A DNA stretch of 16,661 nt from Comamonas sp. (GCA_018384835.1 JAHAYB010000063.1:1-16661), one strand, 5' to 3'. Numbered from the stretch's first letter, positions 1 through 7,421 are shown. Notes: generated by a model from the sequence alone, not told the origin. A program made the numbers and translations.

Positions 1-54
1 TTCGCGAATTTTGGCGAAGGTCTGGATACCTATGGGGAGTTTTTTGCGGGTCAT
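1..54 (-). CDS. AAA-ATPase-like / PD-(D/E)XK nuclease family protein, N-terminus only
   Basis: Reading leftward from the ATG at 54-52 gives 18 residues before the window ends: MTRKKLPIGIQTFAKIRE. The LPIGIQTF..IRE block is the usual opening of a large family of proteins with an AAA-ATPase-like domain and a C-terminal PD-(D/E)XK nuclease domain (DUF1703 type), where it is normally followed by a YVDKT motif. Function in this family is not firmly known; members are often multicopy and patchily distributed. The frame stays open upstream of the chosen ATG, and no clear ribosome binding site is visible, so the start rests on the match to the family's usual N-terminus. It is divergent from bamD with about 190 bases between the two starts. 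Only the N-terminus is seen, so completeness cannot be judged. Confidence 0.6.
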   Translation of the reverse strand, partial: MTRKKLPIGIQTFAKIRE

Positions 55-122
55 GGCGCTGCATTGTAGGCATGGGCAGATGCTTAGACGCTGCACACCT
101 ACAGGCCAGTTTCCCCAAACGC

Positions 123-128
123 TACAAT
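123..128 (+). promoter_or_regulatory. Candidate -10 box for bamD (TACAAT)
   Basis: TACAAT matches the sigma70 -10 consensus at five of six positions and lies about 115 bases before the preferred bamD start. No good -35 element is seen 16-18 bases upstream. If this is the -10 box, the in-frame ATG at 127 lies inside the promoter and cannot be the translation start, which supports the start at 244. Confidence 0.3.
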
Positions 129-243
129 GCCCAGCACTTGCGCGGCTCTGCGCCGCAACCGCTCTTCTTGCGCTGGGGCGCACTGCCCTTTAATCGCTTT
201 TATTGCTTTCTTCGCTTTCTTCGCTCTTACCTCTTTGCCCGCT

Positions 244-1065
244 ATGCCCGTCGCCAAGCTGCCCTCCTCGCTCCCCCTCTTCATCACCCGCCCTGCCCTG
301 GCCTTTGCCTTGGGGGCGCTGCTGGTGGGCTGCTCTTCCCTGGATGAAGACCGCACTGCCAAATGGACTCCTGAGCGCCTCTACGCCGAAGCGCATGATG
401 AAGTCATCAGCGGCGGCTACGACAAAGCCGTTCCTCTGCTGGAAAAGCTTGAAGGCCGCGCCGCTGGTACATCGCTGGCGCAACAAGCGCAAATTGAAAA
501 AGCCTACGCCCAGTACAAAGGCGGTGAACGCGCCCAAGCCATTGCCACGCTAGACCGCTTTATGAAGCTGCACCCCAGCAGCCCGGCTTATGACTACGCG
601 CTCTACCTCAAGGGCTTGACCAACTTCAACGACAACCTGGGGCTGTTTGCCTGGCTATCGCGCCAAGACTTGTCTGAGCGCGACCAGCAGGCCGCCAAAG
701 AATCTTACGAAGCCTTTGCCGAGTTGACTGAGCGCTTTCCCGCCTCGCGCTACGCGCCCGATGCCCAGCAGCGCATGACCTATATCGTCAACTCACTGGC
801 GCAGTATGAAGTACACGTAGCGCGTTACTACTACCAGCGCGGCGCTTATGTGGCCGCCATTGCCCGCGCCCAGACCGCCCTGGCCGAGTTCCAAGGCGTG
901 CCCGCCAGCCAAGAGGCACTGCGCATACTGGTCAAGTCCTACGACCAGCTAGGCATGGAAGACTTGCGCGACGATGCCCAGCGCGTGTTAGAGGCCAACT
1001 TCCCCGGCGATGATAAAAACTCGCCCCTGTACAAACCAAAAAATCCTTGGTGGAAGCTGTGGTAA
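244..1065 (+). CDS. bamD: Outer membrane protein assembly factor BamD (lipoprotein)
   Basis: BamD is the essential TPR-type lipoprotein of the BAM complex, which inserts beta-barrel proteins into the outer membrane from the periplasmic side. The 273-residue protein has a hydrophobic signal (about residues 11-28) ending in the lipobox LVGC, so Cys30 is the lipidated residue. Ser31 at position +2 fits sorting to the outer membrane. Repeated helical units such as W41-TPERLYAEA, the YDYALYLKGLTNF segment near 116-128 and the ARYYYQRGAYVAAI segment near 193-206 are typical of BamD, as is the tail KNPWWKLW. The frame is open back to an ATG at 127, but that would put about 39 extra residues before the signal peptide, so the ATG at 244 is preferred. 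It converges on suhB with only 15 bases between stop codons; no terminator is visible there. Confidence 0.93.
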   Translation: MPVAKLPSSLPLFITRPALAFALGALLVGCSSLDEDRTAKWTPERLYAEAHDEVISGGYDKAVPLLEKLEGRAAGTSLAQQAQIEKAYAQYKGGERAQAIATLDRFMKLHPSSPAYDYALYLKGLTNFNDNLGLFAWLSRQDLSERDQQAAKESYEAFAELTERFPASRYAPDAQQRMTYIVNSLAQYEVHVARYYYQRGAYVAAIARAQTALAEFQGVPASQEALRILVKSYDQLGMEDLRDDAQRVLEANFPGDDKNSPLYKPKNPWWKLW

Positions 1066-1080
1066 GCAGGCAGCGCTTAA

Positions 1081-1950
1081 TCAATCCGAACGGCTAGCAG
1101 GCTCGGTGCTGGCCTGTTGCTGCGCCAGCTTGTCCTCGGTATCCGCGAATTTGCTGTACTTGCCCAAAATGCCGACCAACTGGCCATAAATGCGGGGGCT
1201 GCCTGCCAGGCATTCGCGCTGCTCTAGGAAGTCGGCCTCGCCGGTGAAGTTACCGACCAAGCCGCCCGCCTCCGTCACCAGCAGGCTGCCGGCGGCTACA
1301 TCCCAGATAGACAGGCCGGTTTCAAAAAAGCCATCGGCAAAGCCTGCGGCCACATAGGCCAAATCTAGGGCAGCAGCACCGGGGCGGCGCACGCCTGCGG
1401 TGCGCTCGGTAATCTCGCTAAACATGCGCATATACGCCTGAAAATTGTCCCCTGGGCGGAAGGGAAAGCCGGTAGAAATCAAGCTGTCCTTGAGCTGGGT
1501 GCGCTTAGAGACGCGAATACGCCGGTCATTCAAAAACGCCCCGCGCCCGCGTGTGGCTGTAAATAAGTCGTTGCGCGTGGGGTCGTACACCACTGCCTGC
1601 TCAACCCGGCCTTTAACCATCAGAGCAATGCTCACGCAATAGACCGGAAAGCCGTGGATAAAGTTGGTAGTGCCATCAAGCGGGTCCACAATCCACTGGT
1701 AGTCAGAGTGCTTGGCTCCGTGCTCGCTGCCGCTTTCTTCGGCCAAGATGGCGTGGCCGGGGTAGGCGCTGGCCAGGGTTTCGATAATGATTTGTTCAGC
1801 GGCGCTATCCACCTCGGTGACAAAATCATTGACTTGCTTTTGCGCTATGCGCACAGACTCAATATCTAGCGCGGCGCGGTTAATAACAGCGCCAGCGGCG
1901 CGAGCAGCCTTAACGGCCACATTCAGCATAGGGTGGATGGTGGAGGACAT
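1081..1950 (-). CDS. suhB: Inositol-1-monophosphatase family protein SuhB
   Basis: SuhB is an inositol monophosphatase-fold protein. In E. coli it also joins the Nus factor complex that acts on rRNA transcription and 30S maturation. The 289-residue protein has the metal-binding signatures of the family: AEESG with Glu71, the DPLDGTTNF motif with Asp89 and Asp92 (residues 89-97), and WDVAAG with Asp217. The PVYCVSIAL segment follows, as usual. The frame extends upstream to a start at 2067, but the extra 39 residues would have to be read through the leader hairpin. The start at 1950 ([20 protein letters not shown]) matches the common N-terminus of beta and gamma SuhB proteins. Length is near the family's usual 265-290. 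It is divergent from trmJ. The last 20 residues, rich in Gln, Ser and Glu, are a variable tail. Confidence 0.92.
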   Translation of the reverse strand: MSSTIHPMLNVAVKAARAAGAVINRAALDIESVRIAQKQVNDFVTEVDSAAEQIIIETLASAYPGHAILAEESGSEHGAKHSDYQWIVDPLDGTTNFIHGFPVYCVSIALMVKGRVEQAVVYDPTRNDLFTATRGRGAFLNDRRIRVSKRTQLKDSLISTGFPFRPGDNFQAYMRMFSEITERTAGVRRPGAAALDLAYVAAGFADGFFETGLSIWDVAAGSLLVTEAGGLVGNFTGEADFLEQRECLAGSPRIYGQLVGILGKYSKFADTEDKLAQQQASTEPASRSD

Positions 1951-1980
1951 AAATTGTGCAGCAAGAGCTAAAAACAACAC

Positions 1981-2001
1981 GCCCCAGACGATGCTGGGGG
2001 C
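1981..2001 (-). promoter_or_regulatory. Hairpin with T-rich run in the suhB leader
   Basis: On the minus strand CCCCAG, a six-base loop and CTGGGG form a 6-bp GC-rich stem (arms 1982-1987 and 1994-1999), followed after GC by GTGTTGTTTTTAG. It has the form of a weak intrinsic terminator and lies 31 bases before the suhB start codon, reading in the same direction as suhB. It could act as an attenuator or an RNA stability element; which one is inference. Confidence 0.4.
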
Positions 2002-2017
2002 GACAATCAGAGCGCAG

Positions 2018-2023
2018 ATTTTA
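2018..2023 (-). promoter_or_regulatory. Candidate -10 box for suhB (TAAAAT)
   Basis: TAAAAT on the minus strand lies 68 bases before the suhB start and just upstream of the leader hairpin, so a transcript starting near 2011 would carry that hairpin. The -35 region is poor. The call rests on the hexamer and its position only. Confidence 0.3.
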
Positions 2024-2095
2024 ACGGCTGCCCCCGCTATGCGCTTTGCGCTGGCGGCTTTCTTCACTTTATTTCATGCCCTTGGCTCCTTTGCA

Positions 2096-2965
2096 ATGCC
2101 TTTAGAGACTTTGGTGGCTACCCCGCCAGCCATAAAAACCCGCTTTATCCTGATTGAAACCAGCCATGCAGGCAACGTCGGCGCTGCCGCCCGCGCCATG
2201 AAAACCATGGGCTTTGATGACTTGGTACTGGTGCGCCCACGCTGGGCGAACGTGCTGCGCCGCCAAGAAACAATTCAACGCGCCAGTGGCGCTTTGGATG
2301 TGCTGGAGCAGGCGCGTATCGTCGATAGCCTGGATCAAGCCCTGCACGGGCTGCACCACCTATGTGCCACCGCCATGACACCGCGTGACTTTGGCCCGCC
2401 CACCGCTGCACCGCGTGCCCACTTTGAGGCACTGCTGGCCAACGTAGCTGCGCAGCCCGCCCTAACCCCAGCCCCACCCCCACCCACAGCCGAAACAGCC
2501 ACCGCAGCTCCCACCACCACCGAAGCTACCGAAGCCCTCGCCCCCCAACCCTTTGGCCTGGGTCTGCTTTTTGGCTGCGAGCGCTTTGGCATGAGCAATG
2601 AAGACGTGTACCGCTGCCACGTTGCGTTAAGCATCCCGACCAACCCACAATTTGGCTCTTTGAACCTGGGGGCGGCCATTCAACTCCTAGCCTATGAATG
2701 GCGCCAGGCGCTGGGCGGCTTTGCGATTGAAGAGCGCACCGCCCCCACGCAAGCGGCAGATGCCGCACAAATCGCCGGTATGTTGGGCCACTGGCAAGAG
2801 GCGCTGACCCACCTAGGCTTTTTAGACCCGCAAGCGCCCAAAAAGCTCATGCCCCGCTTGCAGCAAATCCTTAACCGCAGCCAATTGAGCGGCCAGGAAA
2901 TCCAACTTCTGCGCGGTATTGCGAAAACCATGCTGCGTAGCCAACCGCCAATATATAAAAAATAA
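2096..2965 (+). CDS. trmJ: tRNA (cytidine/uridine-32-2'-O)-methyltransferase TrmJ
   Basis: TrmJ is a SPOUT-fold, S-adenosylmethionine-dependent methyltransferase that modifies the 2'-oxygen of position 32 in the tRNA anticodon loop. The 289-residue protein shows the SpoU motifs in order: motif 1 (residues 21-40, ETSHAGNVGAAARAMKTMGF), motif 2 (LLFGCERFGMSNED, 157-170) and motif 3 (LSIPTNPQFGSLNLG, 178-192). These bind the cofactor and form the trefoil knot. A C-terminal helical extension (220-285) is typical of TrmJ. Between motifs 1 and 2, residues 119-151 form a Pro/Thr/Ala-rich insertion that looks disordered. An ATG at 2039 is also in frame, but it adds only a low-value hydrophobic stretch, so 2096 is preferred, with moderate certainty. 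It is divergent from suhB, a pairing I recall as common in Burkholderiales. Confidence 0.9.
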   Translation: MPLETLVATPPAIKTRFILIETSHAGNVGAAARAMKTMGFDDLVLVRPRWANVLRRQETIQRASGALDVLEQARIVDSLDQALHGLHHLCATAMTPRDFGPPTAAPRAHFEALLANVAAQPALTPAPPPPTAETATAAPTTTEATEALAPQPFGLGLLFGCERFGMSNEDVYRCHVALSIPTNPQFGSLNLGAAIQLLAYEWRQALGGFAIEERTAPTQAADAAQIAGMLGHWQEALTHLGFLDPQAPKKLMPRLQQILNRSQLSGQEIQLLRGIAKTMLRSQPPIYKK

Positions 2966-2980
2966 GAACTATTCTTATTT
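2960..2980. promoter_or_regulatory. Candidate Fur box upstream of the iron permease gene
   Basis: AAATAAGAA-CTA-TTCTTATTT is a perfect 9-bp inverted repeat with a 3-base centre. The inner 19 bases match the classic Fur box consensus at 11 positions, and the AATAAGAA...TTCTTATT form is familiar from Fur sites. It ends 43 bases before the FTR1-type permease start and overlaps the trmJ stop codon. As a hairpin it is AT-only at the base with no following T-run, so a terminator is less likely. Fur binding is inferred. Confidence 0.55.
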
Positions 2981-2985
2981 AGAAT
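2980..2985 (+). promoter_or_regulatory. Candidate -10 box of the FTR1 permease gene (TAGAAT)
   Basis: TAGAAT lies immediately after the Fur-like palindrome and 38 bases before the start codon. With this placement the palindrome would sit between the -35 and -10 elements, a usual position for Fur repression. No convincing -35 hexamer is seen. Confidence 0.35.
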
Positions 2986-3023
2986 GCAGACTGTTTCTTT
3001 TGCTGCTTCTACTTTTTTGATTT

Positions 3024-5015
3024 ATGAACCATCGTCTCTTTCATTATTTGACTACGCGCACCACCTTGACCGGCAACTGGCTAGCTTGGCTGGGCGCTAT
3101 CGCCTTGCTCTGGGCCTTGGCCAGCCAGGCCGTTTGGGCGCAACCCGCCAGTGATGCCACCACCGCACAAGCACGCCAGCTGTGGCAGTTACTAGACTAT
3201 GTGGCCGTGGACTACCGCGAAGCCGTGGACGATGCGGGCCGCATTGTTAACGAGGGTGAATATGAAGAGATGCTGGACTTCAGCGCCACCGCGCAAACCC
3301 AGATTCAAACCCTGCCTGAACACGCCCAGCGCTCTGCCATTGCCAGCACCATTGACACGCTGCGCCAAGCCGTAGAGCGCAAAGCCCCCCCCGCTGAGGT
3401 GGGCGAGCTAGCGCAAGCCGCCGCTGACCTGCTGGCGCAGGCTTACCCCTTCCCCATGGCACCCAACTTCAACCCCGACATTCAGTTGGGTGCCCGCCTG
3501 TACGCCCAGCATTGCGCCAGTTGCCACGGTGACAGCGGCGCAGGCGACGGCCCCGCTGGCGAAGGTCTGGACCCCGAACCCATCGCCTTTACCGAGGCAG
3601 AACGTGCCGATGCCCGCAGCCTGGCCGCGCTCTACCAAGTCATTACCCAGGGGGTGGAAGGCACATCCATGGTCAGCTACGAGCATTTAAGCGAGGCTGA
3701 CCGCTGGGCGCTGGCGTTTTACTCGGGCATTTTGTCTTACGACCAAGCTACCACCGCCCAGGGCGAAAGCCTGTGGCAGGCGCAAGCACCTTTGCGCCAG
3801 CAGTTTGCTGATATGGGCGCGTTAACCACCGCCACCGCCGAGCAACTGGCCAAAACCATGCCGGCAGAAGAAGCGCGCGCCACCTTGGCCTATCTGCGCC
3901 AGAACCCGCAGGTCATCAACGCTGGCAAGCCCACCGGCATTGCCCTATCGCGCCTGCGCCTGCAAGAGAGCATGGCCGCCTTCCAAGCGCAAGACCATGC
4001 CAACGCCATGCGCCTGGCCTTGTCGGCCTATCTGGATGGCTTTGAGCCTTTGGAGCCTGCCGTTGCCGCCCGCGACAAGCCGCTGATGATTGCCGTTGAA
4101 TCGGCCATGCTGCAATACCGCGCCGCCCTGGGGCAAAAAGATGCCGCTGCCGCCCAAGCCGCCGCCGGGCAATTAGAGGCGCAATTCCTGCAAGTAGAGC
4201 GCCTGTTGCAAGAGGGCGCGAATGACACCACCGCCACCTTCCTGGGCGCATTCACCATCTTGCTGCGCGAGGGGCTGGAGGCGCTGCTCATCGTCATTGG
4301 CACGATTGCCCTGCTGCGCCGCGCCAAGCGCACCGATGCCCTGAGCTATGTACACGCGGGCTGGGTCAGCGCCTTGGTGGCCGGTGGCCTGACTTGGCTA
4401 GTCGCCACCTACCTGGTGGAAGTCAGCGGAGCCAGCCGCGAGTTGACTGAGGGCATTGGCTCGGTGCTAGCGGCGGTGATTTTGCTCAGTGTTGGCCTAT
4501 GGATGCACAGCAAGAGCAGCGCCGACCGCTGGCAGGAATACCTCGATGGCAAGCTACAACACGCGCTGGGCAAAGGCTCGCTGTGGGGTTTATTCGCCCT
4601 GTCCTTCATTGCCGTTTATCGCGAAGTGTTTGAAACCGTGCTGTTCTACACCGCCTTGGCGGCTGACGGCCATTACAACGCCTTGGCGGGCGGTGGCCTG
4701 GCTGCCGTTGCGGTGCTGGTGGTGATTGCTTGGCTGCTGCTCAAAACCAGCGCCCGTATGCCGATTGGCAAGTTCTTTAACGCCACCTCCATCCTGGTGG
4801 GCTTTCTGGCCGTGGTGCTGATTGGCAAGGGCGCATCCGCCCTGCAAGAAGCGGGCTGGCTAGGCGCTACCCCCTGGGCCAATGCCCCCCGCATGGAATG
4901 GCTGGGCATCTACCCCACCGCCCAAACCATAACCGCCCAGTTGCTGATGTTGGCTGTGGTGGTGCTGGGCTTTGGCTATAACTACTGGGCGGCGCGTCAA
5001 GCCAAGGCCGCGTAA
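3024..5015 (+). CDS. Cytochrome c / FTR1-family iron permease fusion
   Basis: This 663-residue protein joins a periplasmic cytochrome c domain to a high-affinity iron permease. A signal peptide or anchor covers residues 1-39 (hydrophobic 20-38, possible cleavage after VWA). A helical region is followed by the haem c site CASCH (Cys164, Cys167, His168), with Met216 in GTSMVSY as a likely axial ligand. The C-terminal half (about 403-656) has seven predicted membrane segments and two REXXE iron-binding motifs: REGLE (415-419) and REVFE (533-537), as in yeast Ftr1 and bacterial EfeU. The haem domain presumably supports a redox step at the permease, but this is inference. No EfeO, EfeB or FtrAB-type gene is next to it, so it appears to act alone. 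A Fur-like site lies just upstream. No clear Shine-Dalgarno sequence precedes the ATG. Confidence 0.9.
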   Translation: MNHRLFHYLTTRTTLTGNWLAWLGAIALLWALASQAVWAQPASDATTAQARQLWQLLDYVAVDYREAVDDAGRIVNEGEYEEMLDFSATAQTQIQTLPEHAQRSAIASTIDTLRQAVERKAPPAEVGELAQAAADLLAQAYPFPMAPNFNPDIQLGARLYAQHCASCHGDSGAGDGPAGEGLDPEPIAFTEAERADARSLAALYQVITQGVEGTSMVSYEHLSEADRWALAFYSGILSYDQATTAQGESLWQAQAPLRQQFADMGALTTATAEQLAKTMPAEEARATLAYLRQNPQVINAGKPTGIALSRLRLQESMAAFQAQDHANAMRLALSAYLDGFEPLEPAVAARDKPLMIAVESAMLQYRAALGQKDAAAAQAAAGQLEAQFLQVERLLQEGANDTTATFLGAFTILLREGLEALLIVIGTIALLRRAKRTDALSYVHAGWVSALVAGGLTWLVATYLVEVSGASRELTEGIGSVLAAVILLSVGLWMHSKSSADRWQEYLDGKLQHALGKGSLWGLFALSFIAVYREVFETVLFYTALAADGHYNALAGGGLAAVAVLVVIAWLLLKTSARMPIGKFFNATSILVGFLAVVLIGKGASALQEAGWLGATPWANAPRMEWLGIYPTAQTITAQLLMLAVVVLGFGYNYWAARQAKAA

Positions 5016-5070
5016 ACACGTTCTAGGGTTTGAAACAGGCAGAGGATGCAGACATAGGCCATGGCAGTGC

Positions 5071-5091
5071 AGCCGCTGTGCTTGGGCGGCT
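5071..5091 (+). terminator. Hairpin downstream of the FTR1 permease gene
   Basis: AGCCGC and GCGGCT form a 6-bp stem with a 9-base loop, 55 bases after the permease stop codon. There is no T-run after it, so it may only be a weak or Rho-assisted end point. The rest of 5016-5175 has no coding signal. Confidence 0.25.
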
Positions 5092-5105
5092 TCATAATCT
5101 GGCCT

Positions 5106-5133
5106 TTGCACCTTTTTTGTACCTTTGTATTTC
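5106..5133 (+). promoter_or_regulatory. Candidate argJ promoter
   Basis: TTGCAC (5106-5111) and TATTTC (5128-5133), 16 bases apart, form a plausible sigma70 promoter 43 bases before the argJ ATG. Downstream, AAGGA at 5158-5162 is the likely ribosome binding site, at a rather long 13-base spacing. It lies at the edge of a perfect dyad, GGAAAG-A-CTTTCC (5160-5172). Confidence 0.35.
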
Positions 5134-5175
5134 ATCTGTACCTAAGCCGTACCTAATAAGGAAAGACTTTCCACC

Positions 5176-6405
5176 ATGCCCGTAAACCTTCCCCTGCCCC
5201 AAGCGGCTGATTTATTACCCGTTGCCGGCGTGCGCCTAGGCGTAACTGAGGCCGGCATCCGCAAAGCGAATCGCAAAGATGTCACGGTGCTGCTCCTAGA
5301 CGAAGGCGCGAGCGTTGCCGGTGTTTTCACGCAAAACCGCTACTGCGCCGCGCCCGTGCAAGTGTGCCGCGAGCATCTGGCCGGTGAGCAGCCCATTCGC
5401 GCCTTGGTGGTCAACACCGGCAACGCCAACGCTGGTACGGGCGAGCTAGGATTGGCCAACGCCCGTGCTACCTGCGCCGCGCTTGCCGCGCAAATAGGGC
5501 TACAGGCGCAGCAGGTGCTGCCGTTTTCCACGGGGGTCATCATGGAGCAGTTGCCGCTAGAGCGCCTCACCGACGCTTTACCCGCTGCTGTTGCCAACGC
5601 GCAGGCGAATAACTGGCTATCCGCTGGCGAAGGCATCATGACCACCGACACCCAGCCCAAAGCCTATAGCCGCCAGGTGGTGCTAGATGGCAAAACCGTC
5701 ACCATTACCGGCATCAGCAAGGGCGCGGGCATGATTCGCCCCAATATGGCCACCATGCTGGGCTTTGTCGCGACCGACGCGGCGATTGAACCCGCTCTCA
5801 TGCAAGCGCTGGTGACGGAGCTGGCCGAAGGTTCGTTTAACCGCATCAGCATTGATGGTGATACCTCCACCAACGATTCTTTTGTGCTGATTGCCACCCA
5901 CCAAGCGGGTAACGCCCCCGTTACCGACTGGAGCAGCCCCGCCGCCCAAGCACTCAAGGCGGCGTTGTTGGAGGTCTGCCGCCTGCTGGCACAAGCCATC
6001 GTGCGCGACGGCGAGGGCGCAACCAAGTTCATCAGCGTGCAAGTCGATGGCGGCCACACCGAGGCGGAATGCCGCGCCGTGGCCTATGCCGTCGCGCATT
6101 CGCCCTTGGTGAAGACGGCGTTTTTTGCGTCAGACCCCAATTTGGGGCGAATTTTGGCTGCCGTGGGCTATGCCGGCATTACCGATTTAGATCAAAACCA
6201 GATAGCGCTGTATCTGGACGATGTGCATGTAGTCACCCAAGGCGGACGCAATCCCAGCTATCGGGAGGAGGATGGCCAGCGCGTGATGCAGCAGTCCGAA
6301 ATCACTGTGCGTATCGACTTGGGACGAGGCAGCGCCAGCCAAACCGTCTGGACGTGCGACCTCAGCCATGACTACGTGACGATTAACGCGGATTACCGCT
6401 CCTAG
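5176..6405 (+). CDS. argJ: Bifunctional glutamate N-acetyltransferase / ornithine acetyltransferase ArgJ
   Basis: ArgJ transfers the acetyl group from N-acetylornithine to glutamate, recycling it in arginine synthesis; bifunctional forms also use acetyl-CoA for the first step. The 409-residue proenzyme cuts itself into alpha and beta chains. The cleavage site is seen in [16 protein letters not shown] (182-197), where Thr193 would be the nucleophile and new N-terminus of the beta chain. The oxyanion-hole segment FSTGVI includes Thr119-Gly120, and the C-terminus ends in [10 protein letters not shown], as is typical. Length is normal for the family (about 400-410). An ATG at 5176 preceded by AAGGA sets the start. 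The last 23 bases overlap the 3' end of the convergent transporter gene. Sequence alone does not tell whether this copy is mono- or bifunctional. Confidence 0.95.
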   Translation: MPVNLPLPQAADLLPVAGVRLGVTEAGIRKANRKDVTVLLLDEGASVAGVFTQNRYCAAPVQVCREHLAGEQPIRALVVNTGNANAGTGELGLANARATCAALAAQIGLQAQQVLPFSTGVIMEQLPLERLTDALPAAVANAQANNWLSAGEGIMTTDTQPKAYSRQVVLDGKTVTITGISKGAGMIRPNMATMLGFVATDAAIEPALMQALVTELAEGSFNRISIDGDTSTNDSFVLIATHQAGNAPVTDWSSPAAQALKAALLEVCRLLAQAIVRDGEGATKFISVQVDGGHTEAECRAVAYAVAHSPLVKTAFFASDPNLGRILAAVGYAGITDLDQNQIALYLDDVHVVTQGGRNPSYREEDGQRVMQQSEITVRIDLGRGSASQTVWTCDLSHDYVTINADYRS

Positions 6406-7387
6406 CCACGGCAGATACGGCTGGCGTTGGCGTTGGCGTAACCACAGCGGCTGCCACATCGGCAGCCGTTTCTGGTTCTGGGGTGCTAGTAGGTGTAGGT
6501 GCTTGGCGACTGCGCAGCACCGTGGCCGCAATGCCGCTGATAGCCACCAAAGCCATGCCCAGCCAGCCGCTTGCGCTGATATGGTCGTGGAATAAAAACA
6601 AGCTGTAGGCGCTGGCAAAAATCAAGCCGCTGTACTGCAAGTTGGCCACCACCAAAGTGCCCCGCGCATTGCTGGCGCTGGCGTAGGCGCGGGTCATGCA
6701 CAACTGCCCAAAGACGGCAAACAAGCCCATGGGCAGCAGCCACAGCCCTGCCCAGCCAGCCGGCCAGGGCGATACGCCCTGCACCCCCATCACTGCTGCA
6801 CCACCCACTACGCAGCCCAGGCAGTAGTAGAAAACGGTGCGCGATTCAGGCTCACCCACACGCGCCAGCGCTGTTACCTGCAAATAAGCCATTGCCGAGA
6901 GCACGCCTGAAATAGCGCCTACGCTGGCTGCCAGCCCCTGCGCCTGGGCAAAGCTGGGCTGCAAAACCAGTATCACGCCGCCAAAACCGAGCAAGATAGT
7001 GCCCAGCAGTGGCAAATTCAAAGGCTTACGTGCCCCTTGGTGGCTGGGGCGAAACGTCCATAACGCAGCCACCAGCAAGAAGGCGGCCATCCACAACCCG
7101 CTGGTGTAATTGAAGGTCATGGCCGTAGCCAGCGGCAGGTGGGCAATGGCGTAAAACCAAAAGCCCATGGCCGTTACCCCCACAGCAGAGCGCCAAACGT
7201 GCATCCATGGGTGGCTGGTTGCTAGCCCCACGCCTTGGCCGCGGGTTAACGCCCAGACAAAGGCCATGCCAATCAGTCCACGATAAAAAACCACCTCGGC
7301 GGTGGTGAAGTAGGGGGCCGCTTGCTTAACAAACACCCCCATGGTGGCAAAGAAAAAGGCTCCTGCCACCATCCATAAGGCTTGCAT
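6383..7387 (-). CDS. EamA-family (DMT superfamily) transporter
   Basis: This is a 334-residue inner-membrane protein with about ten hydrophobic helices arranged as two EamA repeats (about 4-142 and 155-291). Features of the family include the N-terminal [20 protein letters not shown] helix, VVFYRGLIG at 32-40 and the paired [12 protein letters not shown] and [14 protein letters not shown] segments in the second half. Such proteins export or import small metabolites; the substrate cannot be told from sequence. After the last helix, residues 294-334 are a Pro/Thr/Ala-rich tail unlike the rest. The 3' end overlaps argJ by 23 bases. The start codon follows directly on the CRISPR-repeat-like element, whose GGA may serve as ribosome binding site. 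Confidence 0.88.
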   Translation of the reverse strand: MQALWMVAGAFFFATMGVFVKQAAPYFTTAEVVFYRGLIGMAFVWALTRGQGVGLATSHPWMHVWRSAVGVTAMGFWFYAIAHLPLATAMTFNYTSGLWMAAFLLVAALWTFRPSHQGARKPLNLPLLGTILLGFGGVILVLQPSFAQAQGLAASVGAISGVLSAMAYLQVTALARVGEPESRTVFYYCLGCVVGGAAVMGVQGVSPWPAGWAGLWLLPMGLFAVFGQLCMTRAYASASNARGTLVVANLQYSGLIFASAYSLFLFHDHISASGWLGMALVAISGIAATVLRSRQAPTPTSTPEPETAADVAAAVVTPTPTPAVSAVARSGNPR

Positions 7388-7415
7388 ATTTCAATCCACG
7401 CCCGCAATCGGGCGA
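7388..7415 (-). repeat. Solitary type I-C CRISPR-repeat-like element
   Basis: Read on the minus strand, TCGCCCG-ATTG-CGGGCG followed by TGGATTGAAAT has both parts of the well-known type I-C repeat: a GC stem beginning TCGC and the 3' handle GCGTGGATTGAAAC/T. The stem is CGCCCG/CGGGCG (7399-7404 and 7409-7414) with loop CAAT on the plus strand. It is about 28 bases against the usual 32, with stem and loop shortened. No second copy is found at the expected 65-70 base spacing on either side or elsewhere in the window. It abuts the ATG of the EamA transporter. A chance match or plain leader hairpin remains possible. Confidence 0.4.
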
Positions 7416-7421
7416 AAAGCT

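Noticed and set aside
2960..2980. The AT-rich palindrome as a trmJ terminator
   Set aside because: The stem has only one G-C pair per arm and no T-run follows, so it would be unstable; a protein-binding site fits better.
5664..6099. Two long minus-strand frames inside argJ
   Set aside because: argJ is complete and well conserved here; the antisense proteins show no domain and come from GC-rich third positions.
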